A DNA stretch of 64,000 bases from Collinsella phocaeensis (GCF_900119895.1 NZ_FQLR01000003.1:1-64000), one strand, 5' to 3'; counted from the first letter of the stretch, positions 18,627-35,688 are shown. Numbers and translations: made by a program. The notes: generated by a model from the letters alone, not told the origin.

Positions 18627-20732
18627 TTAGTTGGCACCGTTCTTGGCCATGACCTCGTCCGTGATGGACTTGGGAGCCGGCTCGTAGGAGTCGAACTGCA
18701 TCGTGTAGGATGCACGGCCCTGGGTCTGGGAGCGGAGGTCGGTCGCATAGCCGAACATCTCGCCCAGCGGCACCTTGGCGCGAATGACCTTGGAGCCGCC
18801 ACGGTCGTCCATGCCCTCGATCTTGCCGCGACGGCCGGACAGGTTGCCCATGACGTCGCCCATGTACTGCTCGGGGGTCTCGACCTCAACGGACATGTAG
18901 GGCTCGAGCAGGATCGGGTCGGACTTCTTGAGAGCGTCCTTGATCGCCATGGAGCCGGCGATCTTGAAGGCGGCCTCGGAGGAGTCGACCTCGTGGTAGG
19001 AACCGTCGAACAGGGTGACCTTGACGTCGACGACCGGGTAGCCGGCGATGACGCCGGTGTTCAGCGCCTCCTGGATGCCCTTGTCGATGGACGGGATGTA
19101 GTCCTTGGGCACGACGCCGCCGACGATGGCGTTGACGAACTCGTAGCCGAAGCCCTCTTCCATCTTCTCGAGCTTGATGACGGCGTGGCCGTACTGGCCG
19201 CGACCACCGGACTGACGGACGAACTTGCCCTCGGCCTTCTCGACGTCGTGACCCGGAGCCTCGCGGTAGGCAACCTGGGGCTTGCCCACGTTAGCCTCGA
19301 CCTTGAACTCGCGGAGCAGGCGGTCGACGATGATCTCGAGGTGCAGCTCGCCCATGCCGGCGATGATGGTCTGGCCGGTCTCGTGGTTGGTGGACACCTG
19401 GAAGGTCGGGTCCTCCTCGGCGAGCTTGGTGAGCGCGATGGACATCTTGTCCTGCTCGGCCTTGGTCTTGGGCTCGATGGCGATGTCGATAACCGGCTTG
19501 GCGAACTCGATCTGCTCGAGGATGAGCTCCTTGCCCTCCTCGCAGAGGGTGTCACCGGTGGTGGTGTTCTTGAGGCCCACGGCGGCGAGGATGTCGCCGG
19601 CGGAAGCGCCGTCGACGTCGACGCGGTCGTTCGCGTTCATCTCAAGGATGCGGCCGAAGCGCTCGCGGTTGCCGGAGGTGGCGTTCACGACGTAGGAGCC
19701 GGCATCGACGTGACCGGAGTACACGCGGAAGAAGGTGAGCTTACCGACGAACGGGTCCGTGGCGATCTTGAAGGCGAGCGCGGCGAACGGAGCGTCTGCG
19801 GAGGCCTCGCGGGTCTCGGTCTCGCCGGTCTTGGGGTTGGTGCCCTCGACGGCGGGAACGTCCAGCGGGCTGGGCAGGTAGTCGACGACGGCGTCGAGAA
19901 GCTCCTGCACGCCCTTGTTCTTGTAGGCTGAGCCCACGAGAACCGGGTTGAGCTCGTTGGCGAGCGTACCCTTGCGGATGGCGGCCTTGAGCATGTCCAC
20001 GGGGATCTCCTCGTCCTCGAGGACCATCATCATGAGCTCGTCGTCGTAGTTGGAGGCGGCGTCGAGCAGCTCGGCGCGCTTCTCGGCGGCGACGTCGGCG
20101 AACTCGGCCGGGATCTCGTCCATGGCCTCGGGGTAGGTCATGCCCTTATCGTCGGGCTTGAAGTCCCACGCGGTCATGGTGACGAGGTCGATGACGCCCC
20201 AGAAGTTGTCCTCGGCGCCCATCGGGACCTGGATGGCCACGGCGTTGGCGTTGAGGCGCTCCTTCATCGTGTCGATGGCGTGGAAGAAGTCAGCACCCAC
20301 GCGGTCGTACTTGTTGATGAAAGCGATGCGGGGGACGTTGAAGTTGCGAGCCTGACGCCACACGGTCTCGGACTGCGGCTGAACGCCGGCGACGGCGTCG
20401 AAGACCGCGACGGCACCGTCGAGGACGCGCAGGGAGCGCTCGACCTCAGCGGTGAAGTCGACGTGGCCCGGGGTGTCGATGATCTGGATGCGGTAGCTCT
20501 TGCCGTCCTTGTGCCAGAAGCAGGTGGTGGCGGCGGACTGAATGGTAACGCCGCGCTCCTGCTCCTGAACCATCCAGTCCATGGTGGCAGCGCCCTCATG
20601 GGTCTCACCGATCTTGTGCTTCTTGCCGGTGTAGTACAGGATGCGCTCGGTCGTGGTGGTCTTGCCGGCATCGATGTGGGCCATGATGCCGATGTTGCGG
20701 GTCTCGGAAAGCTTGTACTTGGGCTTAGCCAT
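18627..20732 (-). CDS. fusA: Elongation factor G
   Basis: A 701-residue translocase GTPase. [20 protein letters not shown] is the P-loop, [23 protein letters not shown] is G3, and [11 protein letters not shown] is G4. Domains II-V follow, with [35 protein letters not shown] and a C-terminal [18 protein letters not shown]. It follows rpsG by 21 bp. EF-Tu would normally come next; it is absent here. Confidence 0.98.
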   Translation of the reverse strand: MAKPKYKLSETRNIGIMAHIDAGKTTTTERILYYTGKKHKIGETHEGAATMDWMVQEQERGVTIQSAATTCFWHKDGKSYRIQIIDTPGHVDFTAEVERSLRVLDGAVAVFDAVAGVQPQSETVWRQARNFNVPRIAFINKYDRVGADFFHAIDTMKERLNANAVAIQVPMGAEDNFWGVIDLVTMTAWDFKPDDKGMTYPEAMDEIPAEFADVAAEKRAELLDAASNYDDELMMMVLEDEEIPVDMLKAAIRKGTLANELNPVLVGSAYKNKGVQELLDAVVDYLPSPLDVPAVEGTNPKTGETETREASADAPFAALAFKIATDPFVGKLTFFRVYSGHVDAGSYVVNATSGNRERFGRILEMNANDRVDVDGASAGDILAAVGLKNTTTGDTLCEEGKELILEQIEFAKPVIDIAIEPKTKAEQDKMSIALTKLAEEDPTFQVSTNHETGQTIIAGMGELHLEIIVDRLLREFKVEANVGKPQVAYREAPGHDVEKAEGKFVRQSGGRGQYGHAVIKLEKMEEGFGYEFVNAIVGGVVPKDYIPSIDKGIQEALNTGVIAGYPVVDVKVTLFDGSYHEVDSSEAAFKIAGSMAIKDALKKSDPILLEPYMSVEVETPEQYMGDVMGNLSGRRGKIEGMDDRGGSKVIRAKVPLGEMFGYATDLRSQTQGRASYTMQFDSYEPAPKSITDEVMAKNGAN

Positions 20733-20753
20733 GAGTCAGTTCCTTCCTAAAAC

Positions 20754-21230
20754 TTACCAGCGGTAGTGAGAGAACGCGCGGTTGGCCTCGGCCATCTTGA
20801 AGACGTCCTCGCGCTTCTTGACGGAAGCGCCGACACCGTTGGCGGCGTCGAGGATCTCGCCAGCGAGACGCTGGGCCATGGTCTTCTCCTTGCGGGCGCG
20901 GGAGAAGTTGACGATCCAGCGGATACCGAGCTGGGTGGAGCGGCGGGCGTTGACCTCCATGGGGACCTGGTAGGTAGCGCCGCCGACGCGCTTGGGCTTG
21001 ACCTCGAGGGTCGGCTTGACGTTGTCCATGGCCTTCTTGAAGGTGGCGAGGGCGTCGCCGCCCTCGGCCTTCTCGGCGACGATGTCGAAGGCGCCGTAGA
21101 CGATGCGCTCGGCGGTGGCCTTCTTGCCGTCCAGGAGGACCTTGTTGATAAGCTGGGTCACGAGGCGGTTGTTGTAGACAGCATCAGGCTGAACCTCGCG
21201 GCGGTGATTCTTAGCTGCACGACGCGGCAT
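20754..21230 (-). CDS. rpsG: 30S ribosomal protein S7
   Basis: A 158-residue primary 16S-binding protein: [37 protein letters not shown], the [31 protein letters not shown] strand-helix motif, and C-terminal [17 protein letters not shown] lies just upstream of the ATG. It follows rpsL by 91 bp. Confidence 0.98.
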   Translation of the reverse strand: MPRRAAKNHRREVQPDAVYNNRLVTQLINKVLLDGKKATAERIVYGAFDIVAEKAEGGDALATFKKAMDNVKPTLEVKPKRVGGATYQVPMEVNARRSTQLGIRWIVNFSRARKEKTMAQRLAGEILDAANGVGASVKKREDVFKMAEANRAFSHYRW

Positions 21231-21321
21231 GTGAATTCTCCTCTATGAAAGTCGCGCATGACCGCATGCGGTTACCCGAGCGGCGCGCGAAACGAAACAG
21301 TCTCGAATCGTAAGCGCTTGC

Positions 21322-21696
21322 TTACTTCTTGGGGCGCTTGGCGCCGTACTTGGAGCGGGACTGCATACGGTTCTGGACCGCAGAGGCGTCGTACGCGCCG
21401 CGGATGATGTGATAGCGAACACCGGGGAGGTCGCGAACGCGGCCGCCGCGGATAAGCACGATGGAGTGCTCCTGGAGGTTGTGGCCCTCACCGGGGATGT
21501 AAGCGGTGACCTCGATGCCGTTGACCAGGCGAACACGGGCGACCTTGCGGAGCGCCGAGTTCGGCTTCTTGGGGGAGGTGGTGAACACGCGGGTGCACAC
21601 GCCGCGCTTCTGGGCGTTGTGCTGCAGGGCGGCGTTCTTGGACTTCTTGGGGACCGAACGGCGGCCCTGGCGAACCAGCTGGTTGATAGTAGGCAA
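21322..21696 (-). CDS. rpsL: 30S ribosomal protein S12, natural Arg88 variant
   Basis: A 124-residue decoding-centre protein: [42 protein letters not shown] and [34 protein letters not shown]. The start is TTG at 21696 with AAGGAG 5 nt upstream; longer upstream frames have no ribosome site. Lys43 (PKKPNS) is kept, but the usual Lys of GRVKDLPG at position 88 is Arg (codon CGC at 21433-21435). The same change is a known streptomycin-resistance mutation in other bacteria. It is the first gene of the str operon. Confidence 0.97.
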   Translation of the reverse strand: MPTINQLVRQGRRSVPKKSKNAALQHNAQKRGVCTRVFTTSPKKPNSALRKVARVRLVNGIEVTAYIPGEGHNLQEHSIVLIRGGRVRDLPGVRYHIIRGAYDASAVQNRMQSRSKYGAKRPKK

Positions 21697-21789
21697 AGCG
21701 TACTCCTTTTCGAAATGATTCCAGCTCTGACATGGTGCAACGGCTTGAATCGAGGCGTCAGCATCCGCCTTCGAAACACGCAGTTCGAT

Positions 21790-21818
21790 AGGATATGTTG
21801 AGTACTCAGCGGTGTCAA
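21790..21818 (-). promoter_or_regulatory. str operon promoter upstream of rpsL
   Basis: TTGACA (21813-21818, read on the minus strand), a 17-bp spacer and TATCCT (21790-21795) form a near-consensus sigma-70-type promoter about 90 bp upstream of the rpsL TTG. Confidence 0.8.
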
Positions 21819-21996
21819 CAGACCACGCGTCCGGGCGTTTCCCTCTTTCGGCATGATTCCGCAGAGTCTCCATATCCGGTGCGTCCTTGTGCCCCTTCGC
21901 ATGAGAATCGGCACTCCGAGCCATCCCGTCACACCCCCTCCTGCACATCTTGGACTACGATGTGAGGACCAATCGATGAACACGAAGGAGAGCACC

Positions 21997-22359
21997 ATGC
22001 GCATCGCCATTCCCGTCGAGACCGACCAGGGCCTCGCCGCCCCCCGCTCCGGCCACTTCGGCCACGCCGCCTACTTCACCATCGCCACCGTCGAGGACGG
22101 GGAGGTGACCGGCGTCGAGGTCGTCAAGAACGTCGAGCACGGCGAGCACGGCTGCGGAGGCGTGATCCAGCACGCGCTCGACCAGAACCTCGACGCGATC
22201 ATCGCCACGGGGATGGGCATGCCGCCCTACAGCCGTTTCACCGCCGGCGGCGTCGCCGTGTACGCCGAGGGCGAGACGCCGATCGCCGGCGACGTCCTCG
22301 CCAAGTTCCTCGACGGCAAGGTCCAGCCGATGGATCCCGCTAACGCCTGCCGCCATTAA
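21997..22359 (+). CDS. NifB/NifX-type iron-molybdenum-cofactor-binding domain protein
   Basis: This 120-residue single-domain protein belongs to the dinitrogenase iron-molybdenum cofactor-binding family, common as orphans in anaerobes without nitrogenase. MRIAIPVETDQGLAAPRSGHFGHAAYFTI is the family start; HGEHGCGGVIQHALDQNLDAIIATGMGMPPYSRFTAGGVAVY continues it, and His/Cys residues in GHFGHA and EHGEHGCGG are candidate metal ligands. AAGGAG 6 nt upstream supports ATG 21997; an in-frame ATG at 21976 with GAGGA is the alternative. It is divergent from rpsL and convergent with rpoC. Function unknown. Confidence 0.85.
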   Translation: MRIAIPVETDQGLAAPRSGHFGHAAYFTIATVEDGEVTGVEVVKNVEHGEHGCGGVIQHALDQNLDAIIATGMGMPPYSRFTAGGVAVYAEGETPIAGDVLAKFLDGKVQPMDPANACRH

Positions 22360-22401
22360 GGCCCGCGGCCAAGGGCCCGCCCGCGACATACGAGCGCCTG
22401 G

Positions 22402-22450
22402 GCGCTCCGGCCCCATCGCCCTCGCGAGGGCATGGGGCCGGAGCGTCCTT
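22402..22450 (+). terminator. Long perfect hairpin after the NifX-like gene
   Basis: Two complementary arms of about 14 bases (22402-22416 with 22432-22445, containing CTCCGGCCCCAT/ATGGGGCCGGAG) enclose a CCCTCGCGAGGG extension, followed by TCCTTCT. It is probably the terminator of the NifX-like gene, with a weak U-tract. Confidence 0.65.
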
Positions 22451-22581
22451 CTCGTTCACGTCCAGTCGCCTTCGACTTGGCCGCCATCGCCGATCCGCCT
22501 ATTCGCGCTTCAGCGCATCGGGCCGCAGCAAGGCCCGCACCCGCCGCTGGACCTCGCTTCTCAGCAAAGCCGGCGCGTATG

Positions 22582-22618
22582 AAAAACCCGCCTCCCCAGA
22601 TGGGAAGGCGGGTTTTTT
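22582..22618. terminator. Bidirectional terminator between the NifX-like gene and rpoC
   Basis: AAAAACCCGCCT and AGGCGGGTTTTTT flank a short loop. Runs of A and T on either side make it effective in both directions, and it lies 28 bp beyond the rpoC stop. The gap 22451-22581 holds nothing else recognisable. Confidence 0.9.
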
Positions 22619-22645
22619 GGCGATATCGCCCGAGGGGCGAGGGGT

Positions 22646-30607
<7,962 letters not shown>

Positions 30608-30673
30608 CAGGTGTTTCCTCCTTCGCGGGAACGCGGTTGTTCGGCACAGTCGTGCCAGTTATCGCAACCTATT

Positions 30674-30701
30674 AGTTTAGCAGGAGGTTTCCGTTGGGCA
30701 A
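30674..30701 (-). promoter_or_regulatory. Candidate rpoB promoter
   Basis: TTGCCC (30696-30701), a 16-bp spacer and TAAACT (30674-30679) on the minus strand match four of six positions at each box and would give a leader of about 60 nt before the GTG. Confidence 0.55.
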
Positions 30702-30793
30702 GAAAAGTCTTGACTCATGACGGCGCTTGGGCTAGCAAAAAAGTACAGCAGCAAGACCGCAGGTAGAGCATATCGGTTCGAACATATGTTCAT
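30677..30793 (-). CDS. Possible 38-residue hydrophobic peptide overlapping a LexA-like box
   Basis: An ATG at 30793 opens a 38-codon frame with one hydrophobic stretch, ALPAVLLLYFFASPSAV, after a basic N-terminus (NRYA). There is no Shine-Dalgarno, but a CATAAA hexamer ends 3 nt upstream, so a leaderless message is conceivable. CGAACATATGTTC (30779-30791), close to the Gram-positive SOS-box consensus, covers the first codons. This is weak evidence for a gene; it may be chance in the gap between the phospholipase gene and rpoB. Confidence 0.2.
   Translation of the reverse strand: MNICSNRYALPAVLLLYFFASPSAVMSQDFSCPTETSC
30779..30792. promoter_or_regulatory. LexA/SOS-box-like palindrome
   Basis: CGAACATATGTTCA contains the perfect 12-bp palindrome GAACATATGTTC and fits the CGAAC-N4-GTTC core of LexA sites in Gram-positive bacteria, except for the last outer base. 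It lies about 80 bp upstream of the rpoB -35 and at the start of the tiny frame at 30677-30793. The remainder of the 305-bp gap (30608-30912) holds the rpoB promoter and nothing else recognisable. Confidence 0.4.
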
Positions 30794-30912
30794 GGGTTTA
30801 TGATGGAGCCGCGGCAGCGGATGCACGAGGGGCCGCAGCGCACGACGAAGCCGATCGCGCACGCGTCGCCGCGGCATACGGGGCGGCCGCCGGGACGCGG
30901 GGGCGGGCTCCG

Positions 30913-31719
30913 CTACCTGGATCCGAGGCGGTCGGCCAGAAGGCGGTCGGTCTCGGCGAGGACCTCGTCGAAGACGCGCTCGAAGAACTCCTCGGTGAGC
31001 AGGCGGTACGGCAGGTGCTCGGGAACGCCGTTGGTGCGCACGATCTCGTGGGCGACGACGATCGCGTCGTGAACCTGGGGGGCGGCGACGGGATACTGGG
31101 GGAACGCCTCCGCGGCGCTCAGGAGGGCAGGCGTCTCGAGCGGGACCGAGCTGATCGCGAGCGTGCGCCCGAATCCATCGAAATCCGCCTGCTTCTTGAT
31201 GCGGAACTCCTCCCCCGGCTTGCCGCCGATCTGGTCCAGGTACTCGTTGACGCGCTTGTTCCAGATATGGTCGGCGAGCAGGTGCGCCCAGGCGCCGAGC
31301 GCCAGGTCGAGCACGGAGCGGCCATGCGCGACCTCGGGTGCCGGAGCGGGCGGGTCGGGATAGGGAACCGAAGTGCGGGAGGTCCCCCGTATCGCCGGCG
31401 TGCGCGCGAGGTCCGCCGGCGGGACGAACCCCGATTCGTCGGCCAGCATCGGCCCGACCGCCGACCCGGCGGAGACGAGCGGCTCCACGAACGACCACCA
31501 GAAGCGCTCCTCGTCGGGCTTGGGAATGGGCACGGGCTCCGTGAAGTGCGTCTCCCGGTAGGTGATGTGCGGGGCGCCGGGAACCATATAGCCCACGGGG
31601 ATGTCGGGCACGAGGCTCCCGAACAGGAACGCGTTGGCGTCGCGCACGAAGCGCGCGCAGGCCCCGTCGCGGGCGAGCAGGCGCTCGGCCTGCGCGATAT
31701 GTATGTTCCAGCTCGGCAT
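30913..31719 (-). CDS. Zinc-dependent phospholipase C-like protein
   Basis: A 268-residue protein resembling the zinc-dependent phospholipase C/S1-P1 superfamily often annotated as hypothetical in Gram-positives. MPSWNIHIAQAERLLARD, the FLFGSLVPDIPVGYM segment and DLALGAWAHLLADHIWNKRVNEYLDQIG provide the His/Asp pattern expected for a trinuclear zinc site (His7; Asp after VP; HLLADH). No signal peptide is apparent, so a secreted lipase role is uncertain. GGGAG lies 4 nt before the ATG. It stands between pheT and rpoB and seems unrelated to either. Confidence 0.7.
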   Translation of the reverse strand: MPSWNIHIAQAERLLARDGACARFVRDANAFLFGSLVPDIPVGYMVPGAPHITYRETHFTEPVPIPKPDEERFWWSFVEPLVSAGSAVGPMLADESGFVPPADLARTPAIRGTSRTSVPYPDPPAPAPEVAHGRSVLDLALGAWAHLLADHIWNKRVNEYLDQIGGKPGEEFRIKKQADFDGFGRTLAISSVPLETPALLSAAEAFPQYPVAAPQVHDAIVVAHEIVRTNGVPEHLPYRLLTEEFFERVFDEVLAETDRLLADRLGSR

Positions 31720-31783
31720 GCTGCTCCCTTCGCTGCCCGGCGGCCCTTCCGCCGCCGTCCCCATCGGGCTGATCCATAGTCGG

Positions 31784-31824
31784 GCGCCGCCGCATCCGAA
31801 GCGAACGAACGGATGCGGCGGCGC
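31784..31824 (-). terminator. Long GC hairpin after pheT
   Basis: GCGCCGCCGCATCC and GGATGCGGCGGCGC form a perfect 14-bp stem with a 13-nt loop, about 40 bp beyond the pheT stop. There is no U-tract, so it is a terminator-like or RNA-stabilising hairpin. Confidence 0.55.
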
Positions 31825-31865
31825 ATGGCCCGCCGGACGGCGCGGCGCCGCACGGCGGACGGCGA

Positions 31866-34340
31866 CTAGGAGCGGACCTCGCCTCCGGTCGCCTTGCACA
31901 CCTTGGTGACCAGCTTCTGGTGGGCGCGCTCGACCTCCTCGCTCGTCAAGGTGTGGTCCTCGGCGCGATAGGTCAGCGCGAAGGCCATGGACTTCTTGCC
32001 GACGCCCACGCGGACCGGATCGCGGTAGACGTCGAAGAGCCGGACGCCCACGAGCAGCTTGCCGCCGGCCGAGCGCAGGCGGCGCTCGAGGTCCTCGCAG
32101 GTGACGTCGTCGTCGACGACGATCGCGAGGTCGTGCTCGACGCTCGGGAACTGCGAGAACTCGCGATAGGCCTCCTGGGCCCCGGAGAGCTTGAGCAGCG
32201 CCTCGAGGTTGAGCTCGAACGCGACCACGGGGATGTCGATGCCGTAGACGTCGCGCGCGTCGGGGTGGATCTCGCCGACCCAGCCGAGCACCGTGCCGCT
32301 GGAGAGGACCTCGGCGCCGCGGCCCGGCTGCAGGAAGGCGTAGGCGTCGCCGTCGGCGGGGCGGAACCGGACCTTCGGGATGCGCAGCTGCGCGAGCAGC
32401 TCCTCGACGACGCCCTTGCCGTCGAAGAAGCGCAGCGGCATGGGCTTGCAGTTCCACGTCACGTCGCCCATGGAGCCGGACATGACGCCCGCGACGGCCT
32501 CGCGCTCCTTAGGGGCGCTCGTGTTCTCGCGGCCGAAGAAGAGGGTGCCGATCTCATAGAGCTGCACGTTCGCCGTGCTGTGCTTGATGTTGAACTCGAC
32601 GGACTGCAGAAGACCCGGGATGAGCGAGCGGCGCATCTCGGTCTGCTCGGCGACGAGCGGGTTCATGATCTCGACGGGGCACCCGCGGCCCTCGGCGGAC
32701 ATGCCGATCCGCTCGAGGTCGCCCGGGGCGGCGAAGGAGAAGTTCATGGTCTCGTTGAGGCCGCAGCCGCGCAGGATCTGACCGACCTTGCGGGTGAGGC
32801 GCTGCTCGCGCGTGAGGCCGCCGATATGGTTCTTGGCGGCAGGGATGGTCGCCTCGACGCGGCCCATGCCCCACAAGCGCAGGACTTCCTCGATCAGGTC
32901 GATCTCGCGCGGGAGGTCGGGACGGAACGTGGGCGGGGTGACGGTGTAGACCGTCTGCTCGCCCTCGCCCGCCGCCTCGACCGCGCAGCCGAGGCGCGTG
33001 AGCGCGCGCTCGATGAACGCAGGCTCGATGGGGGCGCCGCACAGGGCGTGGACGCGCGCGAGGCGCAGCTCCACGGGCTCCACGGTCTTGGGAGCGGGAT
33101 AGACGTCGACGCAGCCCGGCGCGACCTCGCCGCCGGCGAGCTCCTCGATGAGGGCGCAGGCGATGTCGGCGACGTCCACGCAGCCGGTCTCGTCGACCTG
33201 GCGCTCGAAGCGGATGGAGGCGTCGGAGATGAGCGCGAGGTCGCGGCTGGTGTGCGAGGTGCGGCCCGCGTTGAAGCAGGCGCTCTCCACGAGCACGTCG
33301 ACGGTGGCGTCGGTCACCTCGGAGTCCATGCCGCCCATGACGCCGGCGAGCGCCACCGGGGTCGCGCCGGCCTCGCCCGTCGCGATGAGGCCCATGCCGG
33401 CGGACAGCGTGCGCTCGACGTCGTCGAGGGTGCGGAAGACCTCGCCCTCGCGCGCGGCGCGGACCGCCACGGCGCGCTTGCCGTCGCGCTCCTCGAACGC
33501 GGCGAGGTCGAACGCGTGCAGCGGCTGGCCGGTGAGCATCATGACGTAGTTGGTGATGTCCACGACGTTGCTGTGCGTGCGGACGCCGCAGGCGTTCAGG
33601 CGCTGGACGAGCCACTCGGGCGAGGGGCCGACCTTCACGTTGCGCACGACGCGGGCGACATAGCGGTCGCACAAGCCCTCGTCGATGAGCTCGACGGAGA
33701 CGGTGTCGTCGGTGGCGGCGCCGGACTCGGCCTTGATGGCGGGCAGCTCGACGTGGAAGTCTCGGTCGTAGATGGCGCCGACCTCGCGCGCGATGCCGAT
33801 CATGGAGAGGCAGTCGGCGCGATTCGGCGTGATCTCGCAGTCCAGCACGGTGTCGGACGTGCCCCGGTACTGCGCGAACGGCATGCCCACGGGGGCGTCC
33901 TCGGGCAGGATCATGATGCCGGCATGGTCGGCGGAGAGGCCGAGCTCGCGGGCGGAGCAGTTCATGCCCATCGAGACGACGCCGCGCAGCTTGCTCTTCT
34001 TGATCTTGATGTCGCCGGGGAGCTCGGCGCCGATCATGGCGGTCACGATGTGGTCGCCCTCGTTGAAGTTCTGGGCGCCGCACACGATCTGCAGCGGCTC
34101 GGGATTGCCCTCGGCGTCCACGTTGGCCTCGCCCACGTCGACCTTCGTGACCCACATGTGGTCGGAATCGGGATGCGGCTCCTTGGAGAGCACCTTGGCC
34201 GTCACGATATGGTCGAACGCCTCGCCCACGGTGTCGATGGACTCGACCTCGGTGCCGGTGCGGATGAACTCGGTCGCAAGCTCCGCCGGGTCCTCCGGAA
34301 GCTCGACCATGCTGGACAGCCAGTCGTACGAAACTTTCAT
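31866..34340 (-). CDS. pheT: Phenylalanyl-tRNA synthetase beta subunit
   Basis: An 824-residue subunit that binds tRNA-Phe and edits mischarged Tyr-tRNA. It starts MKVSYDWLSSMVELPEDP, followed by the EMAP/OB tRNA-binding domain (IVTAKVLSKEPHPDSDHMWVTKVDVGE to GVVSMGMNCSARELGLS), the B3/B4 editing domain, B5, and the C-terminal ferredoxin-fold anticodon-binding domain (YREFSQFPSVEHDLAIVVDDDV). It pairs with PheS, encoded 237 bp upstream under one T-box; the gap between them is filled with repeat palindromes. Confidence 0.98.
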   Translation of the reverse strand: MKVSYDWLSSMVELPEDPAELATEFIRTGTEVESIDTVGEAFDHIVTAKVLSKEPHPDSDHMWVTKVDVGEANVDAEGNPEPLQIVCGAQNFNEGDHIVTAMIGAELPGDIKIKKSKLRGVVSMGMNCSARELGLSADHAGIMILPEDAPVGMPFAQYRGTSDTVLDCEITPNRADCLSMIGIAREVGAIYDRDFHVELPAIKAESGAATDDTVSVELIDEGLCDRYVARVVRNVKVGPSPEWLVQRLNACGVRTHSNVVDITNYVMMLTGQPLHAFDLAAFEERDGKRAVAVRAAREGEVFRTLDDVERTLSAGMGLIATGEAGATPVALAGVMGGMDSEVTDATVDVLVESACFNAGRTSHTSRDLALISDASIRFERQVDETGCVDVADIACALIEELAGGEVAPGCVDVYPAPKTVEPVELRLARVHALCGAPIEPAFIERALTRLGCAVEAAGEGEQTVYTVTPPTFRPDLPREIDLIEEVLRLWGMGRVEATIPAAKNHIGGLTREQRLTRKVGQILRGCGLNETMNFSFAAPGDLERIGMSAEGRGCPVEIMNPLVAEQTEMRRSLIPGLLQSVEFNIKHSTANVQLYEIGTLFFGRENTSAPKEREAVAGVMSGSMGDVTWNCKPMPLRFFDGKGVVEELLAQLRIPKVRFRPADGDAYAFLQPGRGAEVLSSGTVLGWVGEIHPDARDVYGIDIPVVAFELNLEALLKLSGAQEAYREFSQFPSVEHDLAIVVDDDVTCEDLERRLRSAGGKLLVGVRLFDVYRDPVRVGVGKKSMAFALTYRAEDHTLTSEEVERAHQKLVTKVCKATGGEVRS

Positions 34341-34362
34341 CTGAATACCTCTTCTGTCGAAA

Positions 34363-34393
34363 CCTCAAATTGGGGACAGGCACCAATTTGAGG
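34363..34393. repeat. GGGACAGGCAC palindromic repeat, copy 1 (perfect)
   Basis: CCTCAAATTGG and CCAATTTGAGG are perfectly complementary 11-bp arms around GGACAGGCA. This is the best-preserved member of the REP-like family dispersed through the window's gaps. Confidence 0.85.
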
Positions 34394-34411
34394 CGCGATC
34401 TCTACATCGGG

Positions 34412-34442
34412 CCTCGATTTGGGAACGGACGCCAAACCGAGG
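34412..34442. repeat. Degenerate palindromic repeat, copy 2
   Basis: CCTCGATTTGG and CCAAACCGAGG pair with one mismatch around a diverged core GAACGGACG. It lies 18 bp from copy 1, in tandem, in the pheS-pheT gap. Confidence 0.6.
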
Positions 34443-34464
34443 CGAAACTCAACAACGAAGACGG

Positions 34465-34560
34465 GTTTTCCAGGTGCCCAAGATTGGCCTGAAAGAGGAG
34501 GGAAGCGTACTTGGGTACGCGACCGACGATTGAAAGCCAAGGTTGGGTGCCTGGGAAAGC
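34465..34560. repeat. Nested inverted repeat in the pheS-pheT gap
   Basis: TTTTCCAGGTGCCCAA at the left end and TTGGGTGCCTGGGAAA at the right pair with two mismatches; GATTGGC/GCCAA continue inward, and GCGTAC/GTACGC (34505-34520) forms an inner hairpin. It probably is a larger, older member of the same repeat class. Confidence 0.45.
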
Positions 34561-34577
34561 CGCTGGGATGGATCGAC

Positions 34578-35654
34578 CTAGAACTGCTCCAGGAAGCGCA
34601 TGTCGCCCGTAACGAGCGTGCGCAGGTCGGGCAGGTCGTAGCGGAGCGCGGCGATGCGCTCGACGCCGGCGCCGAAGGCGAAGCCGGAGTAGACCTCGGG
34701 GTCGATGCCGCAGTTGCGCAGGACGTTGGGGTCGACCATGCCGCATCCCAGGATCTCGATCCAACCGGAGTGCTTGCAGAAGGGGCATCCCTTGCCGCCG
34801 CAGACGCCGCAGGAGACGTCGACCTCGCAGGAGGGCTCGGTGAACGGGAAGAAGTGCGGCCGGTAGCGCGTGGCGCGATCCCCGCCGAACATGCACTTCA
34901 CGAAGTAGTCGAGCGTTCCCTTGAGGTCGCCGAAGGTGATGCCGCGGTCGACCACGAGGCCCTCGATCTGATGGAACTGGGGCAGGTGGCAGGCATCGGC
35001 CGTGTCGGGGCGGTACACGCGGCCCGGCGCGATCATGTAGATGGGCGGCTCCTGGTTCTCCATGGTGTGGACCTGGACGCCGGAGGTCTGGGTGCGCAGC
35101 AGCACGTCGGACTCGCCGTGGGCGTGCTCCTCGGGATGCGCAGCGGTTCCGGGGGCGTTGTCCTTCACGTAGAAGGTGTCGCGGGCCGAGCGGCTCGGGT
35201 GGTCGAGCGGGGCGTTGAGCGCGGTGAAGTTGTACCAGCTGCTCTCGACCTGCGGGCCGGTCTCGACGGTGTAGCCGATGCCGCAGAAGACGTCCTCGAC
35301 CTCCTCGATGATCTGGTTGATGAGGTGGGCGTGGCCGATCTGGGGGCGGGCGCCGGGCAGCGTGATGTCCACGGCCTCGGTCGCCATGAGCTCGCGCACC
35401 GCCGCGCACTTGAGCTCCCGCATGCGATGGTCGAGCAGCGTCTCCGCCATGCGGCGCATCTCGTTCGCCCGCTTGCCGAGAACGGGGCGCTCCTCGGGAT
35501 CGATCTTGCCCATCATGCGCATGAGGCCCGTGATCTCGCCCTTGCGGCCCATCAGGGCGACGCGCGCCGCCTCGAGCTTCTCGGCCGTCTCGGCGGTCTC
35601 GATCATCTCCTTCGCCTTGGCCTCGAGCGCCTCGAGTTCATCGATCAGACTCAT
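34578..35654 (-). CDS. pheS: Phenylalanyl-tRNA synthetase alpha subunit
   Basis: A 358-residue class II catalytic subunit. An N-terminal coiled coil (EALEAKAKEMIETAETAEKLEAARVALMGRKGEIT) leads to motif 2 (PGRVYRPDTADACHLPQFHQIEGL) and motif 3 (GFAFGAGVERIAALRYDLPDLR). The cysteine-rich DVSCGVCGGKGCPFCKHSGWIEILGCG insertion is normal for the family. It is the first gene after the Phe T-box. Confidence 0.98.
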   Translation of the reverse strand: MSLIDELEALEAKAKEMIETAETAEKLEAARVALMGRKGEITGLMRMMGKIDPEERPVLGKRANEMRRMAETLLDHRMRELKCAAVRELMATEAVDITLPGARPQIGHAHLINQIIEEVEDVFCGIGYTVETGPQVESSWYNFTALNAPLDHPSRSARDTFYVKDNAPGTAAHPEEHAHGESDVLLRTQTSGVQVHTMENQEPPIYMIAPGRVYRPDTADACHLPQFHQIEGLVVDRGITFGDLKGTLDYFVKCMFGGDRATRYRPHFFPFTEPSCEVDVSCGVCGGKGCPFCKHSGWIEILGCGMVDPNVLRNCGIDPEVYSGFAFGAGVERIAALRYDLPDLRTLVTGDMRFLEQF

Positions 35655-35688
35655 TCAGTACCCCTTCCAGATACCCATCATTGCCAAC

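Noticed and set aside
30800-31072. A 90-codon plus-strand frame downstream of the LexA-like box
   Set aside because: It is antisense to the phospholipase-like gene, Arg/Ser-rich and without a ribosome site; the box is not evidence enough.
31920-34391. An 823-codon plus-strand frame opposite pheT
   Set aside because: Mirror of the pheT codon bias; no start signal, no recognisable domain, composition typical of antisense frames.
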